Positions 10,086 to 21,679 of a DNA stretch of 64,000 nucleotides are shown piece after piece. The stretch comes from Isochrysis galbana (taxonomy: Eukaryota; Haptophyta; Isochrysidales; Isochrysidaceae). Where the stretch lies: assembly GCA_018136815.1 (NCBI GenBank), contig CM030931.1, forward strand, positions 4,656,148 through 4,720,147. Direction: 5' to 3'. The translations under genes and the position numbers were made by a program. The notes beneath the pieces are model-generated. The model was given only the letters and a program-made list of their open reading frames with translations, made no database searches and had not been told where the DNA came from. The first letter of the stretch is position 1. Every line of letters starts with the position of its first letter.

Positions 10086-13000
10086 ATGAAGTGGCTCGTC
10101 GACGCCGTCGAGAAGCGACTGAGAGAAGTTCTCCTCCCAGTGGACCCCTCCGACCCCGTCTGTAAGGTTGACCTGCGCGCCGGACTAATCGAGCTCGAGA
10201 ACGTGCGCATCTCCTCCGAATACCTTGCGAAGCAGAGTACCATGCCTGTGGACGTGCGTGACTCGCATGTCCGCTCGGTGAGAGTCAAATTCTCGCTCTC
10301 GTCACTGCTCACGCGCCGGAGGATTGAAGTTGAGATGGATGGCATTGCACTGGTCATCACACCGCGGCTCGACCCGCCGATTGAGGTAGCGCGGGCCATC
10401 TTCCGCGCAGAGAAGCAGCGGCTCATTGCTGGCGCTGAGCTTTGGCAGGCGCATGCGCGGTCCATCTCCGCCAGTCTTGGCGCACCGGGCGACTCGGCTG
10501 CCTCGGCTGGTGGTGGTGGCATGCGCAAGCTTCGCGCATTTGTGGCGCGAGTGGCACAGCAGGTGCGCCACAGCGCGCCACAGCTCCCATCGCCCAGCTT
10601 TCGTTATCTCTTCCCTTCTCGCCCAATCCAGCCCTCCGCCGTCGCGTAGGCGCTCCTGAATGCCATCGTGCGCGTCTCGCATGTGCATATCCGATACGAG
10701 TGCGCTGTCGGCGCGTCGGGCCAGCCCGTTGCGCTCGGTATTATGGTGCGGAGCCTGGTTGTGAGCGAGGCGCCGCGCGACCATCCCCGCGACCATCCGC
10801 ACAGCCGCGAGCATCCCTCGAGCCACGGCTTCGCTTCTCGCGCTGCGTGCGTCGATGAACTGGCTATTTATTGTGAGGCGGCCTATACGGGGACCGATGT
10901 TGGCGCCGCGGCGCCAGCGCAAGCCGGAGGCACGGCTCCCCTCGTACGGACGAGCACCCGGCACCTCAACGCGTCTCATGCTGGCGCCCTAGACGCGCGC
11001 TCGATCGAGGGTCTCGTCGACGCGCAGGCCTGTCTGCGCGAATTCGATGAGGACCCGCAGCCTGGCACATACGCCATGCGGCGGCGCTGGTTTGAAGGCG
11101 AGATCGCAGTTGCGCCGGGCAAGGCGGCGCCTGCGGGTGGGGAGCCGTCGTGGCTGCTCTGCCCACTCTCTTTCGAGCTACGCCTCACTTCTCAGACGGG
11201 GGATACACCTGATCTCTCCCACCCAGCTACTACTATAACGGTCATGCCATGGAGGCACCTAGCGAGCAACGGCCTTGCCGAACCCAGCAAGTTGCGGCCA
11301 GAGGGCGGCGGCACTGTAGCTTCACCTGACCGTGTTGGCGACGCCGGGCCGCTGAAGCTGCGTGTCCGGCTGTCGGCATGGCAGATCGATGCCTTGGAGG
11401 CAGTGGACAAGTCGCTCGTTCTCTACGTCCGCCGGCAGCGCGCCCGAATCAACGGCCGTCCTGAGTCACCTGTCCTGCGCGCGCCGCGCGATTGGTGGCG
11501 GTACGCCCTGCGGTGCATCATCGCGTCACGTGAGGCGCTGCGCATCTGCACCGAGCTGTCTGGCCACTCGTGGGGCGCGCTCTGGCGGGTCCTGGCGATG
11601 CGGCAGCGGTACCTACAGCTGCACCGTCGAGGCAGGTATCGCTTCGACGCGCTCCCGCCGCTCTCTCAGGCTCAAGCGGAGGAGCTCCTGCACATGGAGG
11701 ACCTCCTTGAGCTCGACACAATCCTGCTCTTTCGGCGTTTCGTCGACTGGCAGATGGTCTCGCTGCATGGCGAGGTCGCGACCAAGGAGGCCTACTCCGG
11801 GATTGTAGGGCCGGAGGGGGGCAAGGCACCCGTTGGCTACGGTGGACTCCGCGTGCTGGGGAATGACGACGTTGCCGCCCCAAGAAGCGATGCGGTGGAC
11901 GATCCCGAAGCTGATAAGGATGGGCAGCTAGCGCTCTCTGACCTACAGTCTCTTACCCATGTTTTCGTGAATGTACTGAGCCGGGGCGGCGAGAAGGGTG
12001 TACAGCAAAAGCAGCCGCCGCAGCAAAGGGGGCGACCATTGGGATTGCGAGGTTGGAAGGGGGCAAACAGCGGTTCACTCGAGGAGAAGAGCGAAACGTG
12101 CACCGCGGGAAAGGGATCGCTCGAGGCGAAGAGTGTAGCGCGCACCACACGGACAAATCCCGGGTCGCTCGAGGATGAGAGCGTCGCGTGCACCAGCGGC
12201 GAGACCCAGGCGCCTGCCGAGGGCCCACGTGCGGCGGGCCCTACTGGCACGAGCAACCTGAAACTCAAGCCGCCTGCGCCGATGGCCAGAACTCCCAGCC
12301 GCCGACTGATGCGCCTGCGCCTGGCGCCGGTGGATGACAAGGGCAGGGGCGTGTCTACCTCGCCGCCCGATAGCTCACCACCCCACTCGCCAACTCCGTC
12401 GGATGAGTCCACGCCGCGGCACTTCTCGGATGTCAGCCGTCCTCCTCCCTATGTAGGCCTTACCAGTACGGACATGAACGCAACCACTCCGCTAAACCGC
12501 GTGTACAACAGTGGGTGCGCCAGCAGCCTCGACTCTGGATTCAGCAGCGGCAGCGTGCTGCGATACGACCGCACGCTTTCCGCCGATAGCCTTGCGGCGA
12601 CGGGCGACGCAAAGGAAGGCGCCTTCGCGTGGCCACTGATTCTTGATGAAGCTGCGACACCTGCAACACCACCTCATCAAGCTCAAACCACAGCCTCCAC
12701 CTCAGGTCTGAATGCTACCGATGTCTCGAGGCGGCAGCAAGGGCAGTCGGTTGGCCTATGCAAATGCCTCCAGCCATTCGTGCAAGCTCTGTCCAAGCCC
12801 GAGCACGCCGTCGCCAGCAACCGCACGGTGGCGAGCCCGCCACTCAAGCTGACCACGTCATCACCAGTCCCCATGCAAACTCCTCCACCACTCAAGCCTC
12901 TTCGCAGCGCCTTAGCCTCAACTATCGGAAGCGACCCGCACGACCTTGGGACGACGACCCTCTCGCGATCCACTAGTCGGGTCTCCTTCAAGGTCGAAGA

Positions 13001-16000
13001 GTCCACTCATGCCATGATTCTATCGCGCTCCGGCAGCAAGGTGGCCTTCAGGACCCCTAGGCCGACTCCTGAACGGGCTAAAGGTGAGGGCTACAATGCC
13101 ACGACGCCCGCCTCCACTCCGGTGGCGGCGCAGGGATCTCAGGGGGATCAGCCCCACCGCAACCCGTTCGGCGACAAGGAGGCCTTTCTTCTGCGTCCGC
13201 GAGGCGCACCTGCTGCCCGCCTGCAGCCCTCGCGCGAGCGGCGAGTAAGACGCAAGCGCAACCACCTCTTTGCCCAGTTGCACGACGCGCTGCAGCAAAA
13301 CGAGGCAACTCGCGATGGGGAAGGACTGCCAGCGAGGGCCCTGCCTGCCTGGCTTTCCGCGGGCGAGCCATCCAGCCAGCGTAACACGATCCGCCGATCT
13401 TACTTCTCGCGCGCGAGCTCTTTCTTTGCTGAGAAAGTGACGCTGCGGTCTAGTGTGGCAGATGGGAGGAGGCGCTCGTCGCTGCGGCGCTCCCTTCACA
13501 GTGCACGATCGACAAAGGGGGTGGCAGCCACCGTGACCAGCCCCGCGATAGGCGGGGATGAGACCAGCGCTGTCCCCGAGAGGAGCGTCTCGCGGCGAGA
13601 GCGGCGGCGACACCGCTCGCGTGATGATTGGAAGCTTCTCGGGGTGCAAGGGCTTTTGTACGAGACTTGGCGGGAGTCCCACCCACAGGAGGTGCAGGCG
13701 CTTGAGGCCCTCACGTCGGCTGCTATGCGCGACGCCAATTCCAATATCCCCCCTGAGTACAAGCGCCTGCGCTTCACCTTCGCCGAGCCCATCGCGGCAG
13801 AGATGCGCGTCTTTGCAAGCGGGCGTCAAAAGCTCGTGGTCCAGACTGAACAGCTCGTCGTGCAATTCGTGCGCATGCAGGACAAAACCAAGGACATCAA
13901 GCTGCTCATCGGTCCCGTATCCACCTTCGCCTACACTCTACGCCTATGCAACCAGACCAAACTTGCTGCTGCCAACGCCAGCGCGCTCGACCGACTCCGC
14001 GCCGCAAACGTCGCAGACGCCGCCCGGCGCCCGCCACTACCACACCAAACCGCTGCTGCGCAGCTCTTGGAGGAACGGCGCGGCGTCCTCTTCCTCAGCT
14101 ACACCAAGGCAGCGGATACGCGGCTGGTCAAGCCCTCACCCGACATCAAGTTTTGCCTCGCGCCCGATATCGCGGCAGAAGCACACTTTGCTGACGGCTT
14201 CGTGCTCAACGTACCGAAGCTCTATCAGCACTTGCCGCTCAGCTCGGAGAACGACATCGGGCACACTTCACCTACGGCAGCCATCTCGGCAGCAATCGCA
14301 GCCTCATCATCCATTGCGGCCTCTGCGGCCACCGCTGTTGCAGGCGGCACGTCGCACGACAGGAAGAAGAAAGGCTTGGCCGACATGTCGAAGATGGTAC
14401 CTGTACCTCCTCTGTTGGCATCGAGCGGGTCGGGTACACTTGGGCGTCGGGCAGTTGCTGGTGCGTTCTCCAAGCGCCAGGACTTCAACCACTCCAGCGA
14501 GGACACGCTATTGATGGGCAAGAACGCTCGCAAGAGGATGAAAGCCCTTAGCTTCACACGCCATCCACGAGAAGCCTCGAAGGGGGAGCAGGCACTCAAC
14601 GCCAAATCACCTGATTACAAGCGCTCATTAATTGCTGACACCCAACAGATCAAGACGCCTGCGGCCGGATCGGCAAAGGAGGAGAAGGAACGGCCATCGT
14701 CGACGCTCCCCAAAGAGGCGCCAATTGAGCCGCGCGAGAGGGTCGCTTCCAACGCGTCGAATGCTCACGATGCCGAGGGTACCGCACCCACTGCAAAGGG
14801 GTCAACCGGCTCATCCCGAAGCCGTCTATTGCCGAAACCAGTTCTCAAGCCGAAAACATCGTCTGGACTCTCAACCTCCACGCACGCCGAGTCCGATAGC
14901 CCCTCAGCAGCCGTGACGCCCTCGGAGTGCGCCCAAGTGGGGGCTGCCAGTTCATCATCGAATGGGGCCGCGGGTTCAGGCAGCTCCGGCCTGAGTTCGC
15001 GCGGCCCTTCACGCATGAACTCCCGGAGTATATCGCCCGTTCCGCGGGATGTCGATTCGCCCAGTGGCGACAATCCGCTGCAGCCACTATCGCCGCCCCC
15101 GCCGCCGCGCTCTGCGTCTACGATCACTGCAGCAGTCGGCATGGCCGGTGACCGCCTCAATGACGTCGTGCACGCTGTGCTCTGGCCGCGCGCAGAGCGC
15201 GCAGCTGATCTACGCCACACGGCAGGAGCGGTGGAAGGACCATTGCTATTGGGCACAGTAGGTTCGCTAGTCGTGCCTCAGACTGCTGTCGTAGTGTCCG
15301 CTATGCTACCCGACTCGCTCGCAATCTTTTGCCATGCCCCGAGCGCCATGAGAGGCGCCCCACCTTTTGTCTACGTGCCCATTCTCTCCGCTCGCCGCGT
15401 GGACGGTCTTCTCGGCTACACCCACATTGAGTACGATATGGGGGTTGTCCAAGCGCTCGGAGCCGGCGAGAAGCTGCCACAGAGGCCATCGCCCGGTGGG
15501 AATACGGGTAGCGCCGCGCCTATGGCCCCACTTCTAACAGGTGTCTTGCACTCAGCAGACGTCGTGGCACGCCCGCTCTTTGCGCGGCGGCTGCTCGAGC
15601 ATTACGAGCAGCGCCGATGGCAGCGTGGTATCGGAAAGTTGGATGCGGAGCGCGAGGAGACGCGAGAAAGACTAGCACCTCAGCGCTTGCGTGGATGCTT
15701 TCCGAGCTCCGCTGGCCAAAGAGGCCTAGCGGACGCGGGCGGGATCTTCGAGGGTCCTACCATGTTCGTGCTCTTGGTGAACGCGTGGATTTATGAGGCA
15801 ATGGAGAAGATGCGGGCAGCGGCTGACAAGTGCTTTATCAACACCTCTGCCTCCGGGCAAGGGCCACCGCCTGCCCCATTTGGGAGTCGGGGCCGCGGCA
15901 GCTTCATCCGCAAGCCGAGCAGCCTCGCCTTGGCTAACGAGCCGACGCCACGCTTTCCCTTCTTGCGGTGTGTCCCATCGTCATTGAGTGGAGGTTTGTC

Positions 16001-16457
16001 GCACGATGAGCTAAGTGACGACTCGGTGGCCGTAGCACCACCACGGCGCACGCAGAGCGCCTTCGAGATACCGCCTCGAGGCGAGCTAAACCCAGCCACT
16101 GCCGTGGAGGCTCATGAGCAACGCGATTCGGCTGGAGCCACCGTGCCGGAGGAAAAATCTAAGGAAGCAGAGCAAGTCGCCGGTATGGTCGAGCTTGAGG
16201 GCCGCATCCAAGGGGTTCCGAGCATCCTCCGTCTTGCGTCATTTCATGGAGCGCTCGAGGGTGTCGACGAGGGGGACGGAGCCGTCTCTCCCTCGACGCG
16301 CTCGTCGGAGAGTGAATACGGCCAACGGACGTTGCCCAAAGGGAACAGGCAGCGTAGCAAGTGGGGCCTCATACCTTTCTCGCGAAGGTGTACATCCAAG
16401 CAAGCGGAAGGCAAGAGTGCAGAAGCCAAGCTATCGGAAGGCGAGGCCGCCAAATGA
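10086..16457 (+). CDS. Chorein/VPS13-like bridge lipid-transfer protein
   Basis: Two exons, 10086-10562 and 10650-16457, joined by an 87 nt in-frame intron (CAG/GTGCGCC to GCGTAG) that contains the stop separating the two open frames; product 2,094 aa. Residues 1-115 match the chorein N-terminal domain (MKWLVDAVEKRL, IELENVRIS, VDVRDSHVRSV, IEVEMDGIALVITPR). The splice restores ALLNAIVRVSHVHIRYE, the typical N-x-I-x-V-x-N-x-HIRYED region. Around residue 440 lies an RDWWRYA motif with a following R-x2-YL helix, also VPS13-like. Residues about 560-1090 are Ser/Pro/Thr-rich and probably disordered. A second folded region lies at about 1140-1345. Known family members tether membranes and move phospholipids. 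This one is shorter than VPS13 (3,000 or more aa), and no VAB or ATG2-type C-terminus is seen, so it may belong to a shorter chorein subfamily. Confidence 0.85.
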
Positions 16458-16720
16458 GGCGAGTGAGTTACTTTTGAGTAGTTGGTGATGCCACCGTAGG
16501 CCACCGTGCCAAAGTAGGCCGTGGCCGTTTCTCGACACTTGGCAGTTGCTCGAACCAACCAGGATAGCAAAAAGAAGTGGCATCCACTCTTCAGGCGTCG
16601 TTCCGTCAATCATGGGACATCACTCAAATGGAGCCATCAAATGTCCATAGTATACCATTATAAGAACCGGTGTACTATTGTTATCTTTAAGATTTAAAAA
16701 CTTTTCGCACGCACAAAAGT
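16458..16720. other. Intergenic 3' flank of VPS13-like gene
   Basis: No gene is recognised. AT content rises at 16640-16710. Confidence 0.4.
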
Positions 16721-16832
16721 TGTTATGCGCACGCATGGCGTCCCCGCGGGGGGCCCGGTTGCACATCGCGTGCGCACGGCGTGCGGCATCCATATGAAGA
16801 AAAAGTCGTTATGCGCACACACGGCGTCACTC
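16721..16832 (+). repeat. R7 hairpin-rich repeat fragment
   Basis: Palindromic blocks around TTATGCGCACGCATGGCG, CCCCGCGGGGGG and GCGTGCGCACGGCGTGCGGC. The same vocabulary recurs at 17640-17985, 18775-18850, 25862-26015 and 56440-56790. Confidence 0.5.
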
Positions 16833-17050
16833 AAAACCTCGGCGTGGACAGAGTGCTATGGACAAACCACCGCACCGGACGCAAACTCCAATGGATAAAA
16901 CATCCGGAACTCCCGCTAAAAGGGGACACAGAAGAGGGGCCGCACCTGGGTTTGGGCCTTCTGGACTGGGACAATCACGTTAAAGCACTCCAGGCTAAAT
17001 GGATACTTAACTACCTTGACGCAAGGCAGGCCCAATGGTTTTGCCGCACG
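16833..17050 (+). mobile_element. LINE-like reverse transcriptase fragment
   Basis: Translates as HGVTQNLGVDRVLWTNHRT, then LGLGLLDWDNHVKALQAKW and ILNYLDARQAQW. A D-x-H-x2-ALQAKW-x3-YLD run is typical of the segment just after the catalytic domain in non-LTR retrotransposon polymerases. It breaks off near 17050. The matching downstream part of a LINE resumes at 19150, so 17050-19150 may be a nested insertion or rearrangement. Confidence 0.6.
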
Positions 17051-17639
17051 AGCCTGGGCAGGGCAGCGGTGCTAGCCGACGTGCCGGCCCACAGAATGAC
17101 GGACGGCATAAAAGGAAGGAGCAAAATAGGCCGCGTTCCATCGAATATGGGACAGACTTGTTTGAGCCATCGACTGTCCCCACCCCTGGGCGTGCTCGGC
17201 GGCGCACCTGTGCAGTATAAACTTAGTATTGGATACAAGTGTAGTTTAAAGTTAGTATACATCCTGTCCAACATGAGGTTCAAATCAGCTCTTGGTCTAC
17301 CACCGGCATTGGGTAGTAGAGAATTTACAGCGGATGTGATTGCTCCACGTGCTCTGATATCCATTGTATTATTGTCATCACGGGTGAAAAAAACTTTTCG
17401 CACACACCCTAAAATGAGGGGCGGTGGTGAAAAAAAAAACCAGACCTCAAGGCCGCGTTCCTGTTTGAGCCATCGGTCTACCACCGGCATTGGATTTACA
17501 GCGGATGTGGCTGTACATCCATTGTATTATTGTCACGTTGCTATTTATACACCCGTGTTATTTTTGCCAAGATTGAGCTGCAAGCACACGCGCCGCGCAA
17601 TTGCGTAAAACATTGTACGTTAGATCTCCCGTGACGAGC

Positions 17640-17985
17640 TGCAATCACACGCGCGCACGGCTCGGCGCCCCCGTGGAGGCGCCGTCGTGCGTGCGCACAG
17701 CGGCTGTTCCCCTCTGCCACCCGGGTCGCACATATGCGTAAACGAGCCATGCGCGTTAGATCTCTCGCGGGACAGGTGTGATGAGCTGCAATCACCCATG
17801 CGCACGCCGTGCATGCGCATGACGCGATGTGCACCGGTTCCCCCGCGGGGGCGCCGTGCGTGCGCATAGCAATTGGTTCTGAGGTGCACGCCGTGCGTTC
17901 GCTCTTTCCGCGGGGGAACTCTGGGCGCAGAGTGCCGGCGGGAACCCGAAGGGCACCCCTGCGACCGGGGGTGACTTTCACGTTA
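17640..17985 (+). repeat. R7 hairpin-rich repeat
   Basis: Several overlapping palindromes (CGGCGCCCCCGTGGAGGCGCC, ATGCGCACGCCGTGCATGCGC, CCCCGCGGGGGCGCCGTGCG). It ends in a block (TGCGTTCGCTCTTTCCGCGG, then a CACCCCTG...ACCGGGG run) that is repeated almost word for word at 56700-56785. No gene is seen. Confidence 0.6.
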
Positions 17986-17999
17986 TACGGCGATGACAC

Positions 18000-18520
18000 T
18001 TACGAAAAAAACAGGTTGGGTAGTTGGGCCTCTACCACTTCCATCTCTCTCCATTCCCTCTCCCCCGTCTCATCGTCCCCAGTGAGAAGGCTGCCTGCCC
18101 TCTCTCCTTCCACTGCTCGCTCACCCTCCAGCTCTCTCTCCTCGTCCTCGTCTTCCTCCACGATGGTGTCGACTCGGCGCGCATCCGCACGGTCATCCTC
18201 GGCAACCGAGCGAGGCGGTGGCCAACCATCGCATCTTGTTTCCCCCCCCCCACACAAAAAAAACGGATCCCCCGCCCGGCAGCGCCGCGTGCGCCTTTGT
18301 GTTGGCCCTCGCGCCGCGCCATGGATCGTTTTGTTGTTTGGTGTGTCTGGGCCCCGTGCCGCCCGGCTCGCTCTGTCCTCGTTCTCCTCCACCCGTCACT
18401 CTCCGCCTTTCTCCGCGCCGTCACTCCTTCCTTCTCTCTCTCTCGCTGCGATCTGCTGCGTGCGCGCGTGAATTCGACCCCCCCCCCCCTGCGCGCTCGC
18501 AGACGTCAATATATGCTGAA
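18000..18520. other. C/T-rich segment without a gene
   Basis: Pyrimidine-rich sequence with homopolymer C and A runs (18242-18265, 18478-18490). ORFs here have Ser/Pro/Arg compositions that follow base content. Confidence 0.4.
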
Positions 18521-18591
18521 GGAGGTAGATGCCAAAGTTCTGGAATATATGATGAATGAAGGTTGGGATGTTACACTGCTACCGCGAAACA

Positions 18592-18797
18592 CTGGCCTCT
18601 CTTTCCGGTAAAACCGCAGGCAGAGCGGCGTCGCTCGCCTCGCTGGCCTCGCTCGCCTCGCTGGCGTTCCAGTCGTCTCCCGAGTCGTCATCCTCCTCGG
18701 CATCAGTCTCCGCCTCGTCGTCAGACGCGGGCACATGGTAGTCGACCACGGGCCGCACACCGCCTCGTTTACGTATAATGTGCGACCCGGGCGTGCA
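18592..18797 (-). pseudogene. Acidic coding-like fragment
   Basis: On the minus strand a frame reads IIRKRGGVRPVVDYHVPASD, followed by DEAETDAEEDDDSGDDWNAS, three SEA units and PAVLPEREASVSR before a stop. The change from a basic to an acidic low-complexity region looks like real protein sequence, not GC drift. There is no start and no upstream exon in the R7 sequence on the other side, so I take it as a captured gene fragment. The family is not recognised. Confidence 0.35.
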
Positions 18798-19149
18798 CCT
18801 CGGAACAAATGCGCACGCACGGCGCCCCCGCGGGGGTGCACATCGCGTCGTGGCGGCGGCAGGTTAGCGAGTGCGATGCCTGGGTCTTGCTGTACTTGGA
18901 AAGATGAACCGGAGGATGAGGACCAAAACTACGGCGACGAAGAGTGGAATCACACTCTTTGTGTACGCGATTGCGCAAACCGCAAGAAGGGCAATGCCCA
19001 CTGCCAGAGAAATACGCCACTTGCCGCGTCTGGTCTTCCATTCATTGGCAAGCTCCGCGTTGTCAATGAAAACCGGGTACGCCATCTCTGTAACAACACG
19101 GGTAAAAAAACTTTTCTCAAAAAGTTTCGTTACACGCCTATAGTTTCGT

Positions 19150-21110
19150 TACGCGTCCATACTTGATGGAACACTACCTATCCCGACCTTTTGGAAACAA
19201 GCCCTCGCAAACGCGAGATCGCTACGATTAACACCTCTAAAGCTAAGTAGAGACGGAGCTCTCTCCCAGCCCATATGGTGTAACCCGAACCACGATGGCC
19301 CGAGCATGATGCATCCGCGATGGGCAGAACTATAGAGCAAATTAGAGTGCAACGCCTTACACAACGTGTTTAAAAATCACGCCTGCACGGACACGTACAC
19401 CATAGAAGAATGTGAGCAATACTTAAGAACCAACAATACTTATCTACAATTCAGAGGAGAATACAGAATACATCCCGCGCGACAAATTTCTAGAGCCATG
19501 GAAAGACGTAGTGAAATACGCGGAAGACCTGATAGAGATGGCGACACCAGAACACGCCGACACCCAAACACGGAGTGCGCCAACCACCAAATCTCCCAAC
19601 GAGGAGACCTCGACCGACGCCCGAGATTCGCATAAACCAGGAGGGCGAATACTTCGCCAAAGAGAACAACAAATGGTACGAAGTTGAACTATCATATTTG
19701 GGCACCCCCATCCTATAGGAGACTAGGAGACCGAGCGGTAACCGAACCCACCGACCTAGCACAAGAGAGAAAAGAAGCCAAGGATGGCCCCCCTCCCCCC
19801 CCCTTCCTCTCCCTCCCTCCCTCTCTATTATTAGATAGATCGATAGATGAGGGGGGAGCTCTCTGCCGCGGCTGTGCATCAGTGTAGATCCGACCCCACC
19901 CGCAAAATCGCAAAATGGGGCGAACGAAGGTTACAAATCCAACAAGAGGACTGAATACCCGCTCCCCGATGAATACACGTTGGATGGTAAGACAACCCTG
20001 GACGCGATGGGCGTGGACCACATTACTAAGGCGCTGCAAAGAATCCAAAACAAACGCCGACGCCTCACGGGACCCGACAACTGCGAGAAACGACTAGCGC
20101 TGCCGGACAATGTCTGGGCGCACCTGGCCGAGCTGTAGACCTCACCTATGCTGACAGCGAGAGATACACACCTACACTACAAAAAGATAACACATAGGCG
20201 CATAGCCACGGCCAATAGATTCGCGGACCGAGACAGCACATGTCGATTCTATAAAGCGAACGACGAATCCTCTACACACCTGGGAGAATGCCCGCGGCTG
20301 GAAAACATCCTCGACACCCTAGACACACTAGCCCGGCACCCCGGCACGCCGAACGAACGAGGATCACAATAAAGCGGCCGTGGATAGACTCTTTATACAT
20401 CCCGATGGCTCTCGCCCCAAAGCTCTAGCAATATTATACGTGTTAGCGTGGAGATACATCATAACGGATTTCTACAGAATTCACTATGACAATGCGACCT
20501 TCTCGGAAGAGTCGGTCCTGATAAGAACCATAGAAAGATTCACGAAGTTATGTTGCCCGCTTATTTTCGCCAACTCGACGGATACGTCGAGAACCGCTCA
20601 GGCGGGAATGGGGCGACAACCAAAGAAAAGAATCGACCTGGGTGACTTACGCCCAATCTACGAAACGGACAACAAAGGCAACCTAATACCTAGCGCGGAG
20701 CTTTTGTCTCTAGCCGTAAATAAAGCTAGGTAGGGATCGAGCACCAATGCGCAACGCAAACGTAAAACCTACCCGAAGGCGCGGAAGACTAATTACGAAT
20801 ATGCATAACCGGAAGGCGACACGGATATTGCGGATAGCCCGATGGCCACACAAAGCACATGAAACAACAAGACCCTCTAGTGATCGGAACAATACCGACG
20901 GCACGATTCAAAAGGCCTTCCTGGAACACGCACCCGAGACCGGGCCCGTGGTAGTGTACCAGGGCCGCACCCCTGACACCAAAGAAAAAGGAAAGACTAG
21001 GAGGCGGGGCGACGGGAGAGAAGGGCGATGACGGGCGAGGGTAGAATGTACCTGAATAGCGATAGGGATAGGTGTGTGGCCCTGAATCTTCAGATCTTTT
21101 ATTTTTTTGT
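19150..21110 (+). mobile_element. LINE-like element, decayed 3' half
   Basis: Fragments in several frames follow the order of a non-LTR polymerase C-terminus: SQPIWCNPNHDGPSM at 19255-19310; FLEPWKDVVKYAEDLIEMA; KTTLDAMGVDHITKALQRIQ; LPDNVWAHLAEL; THLHYKKITHRRIATANRF; a zinc knuckle STCRFYKANDESSTHLGEC (second Cys replaced by Tyr); then ALAILYVLAWRYIITDFYRI and RTAQAGMGRQPKKRIDL to 20733. Frames are interrupted by several stops and shifts, so the copy is dead. The 3' UTR ends in the family tail CCCTGAATCTTCAGAT plus a T-rich stretch near 21105. It is homologous to the copies at 56795-57861 and 60655-60945. Confidence 0.8.
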
Positions 21111-21520
21111 GGGAGTAGTGGTACTAACGCTCAAATGTTTTTTATCAAAGCCAACGGCACTATCCACCTTCAAGAATTTTTTAGCCAATTGCACTAGCTC
21201 AACTATCAACTATCAACTATCGTTAAAACAAGAGGGTCATGGCGAGCGCGCGCCACTCCCCTCCTCTCTCGCCGACATGGCCGCCGGCGATCTGCCCATT
21301 GATACCCTGATGTCGCCGAGGCACCCGCGCGCAGGCATCCCACCTGAACACCTGCACGCGAGCAACAGCGCGTGCTTCCACTGGAACAGCCCGAACAGCA
21401 AGGCATTGCAGGCAGCAAACAGCCATGTCGCAACACACTCAACCCACTTACCCTCACAGCCACCTACACCACCCTCCACACATGTCCTACAGAGAAGGCC
21501 TCCGGGACGGTGGTCCCCGA

Positions 21521-21523
<3 letters not shown>

Positions 21524-21606
<83 letters not shown>
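21524..21606. repeat. (CA)n microsatellite
   Basis: About 41 uninterrupted CA dinucleotides, 74 bp before the 3' end of the RING gene on the other strand. His/Thr or Cys/Val ORFs across it are artefacts. Confidence 0.95.
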
Positions 21607-21608
<2 letters not shown>

Positions 21609-21679
21609 GAAAGTAAGATATCACCGAAAGCAAGCAGGCGGAAATCGGTTGGCGCTACTGTCAAAAGCAAGCTAGCAAT

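Noticed and set aside
9490..10089. 199-aa Pro/Ser/Leu ORF upstream of the VPS13-like gene
   Set aside because: It is the translation of a C/T tract with a CCCT microsatellite; no non-repetitive protein sequence.
13020..13865. 281-aa minus-strand ORF within the VPS13-like exon
   Set aside because: Shadow frame of a GC-rich coding exon.
21237..21675. His/Thr and Cys/Val-rich ORFs
   Set aside because: Translation of the (CA)n microsatellite.
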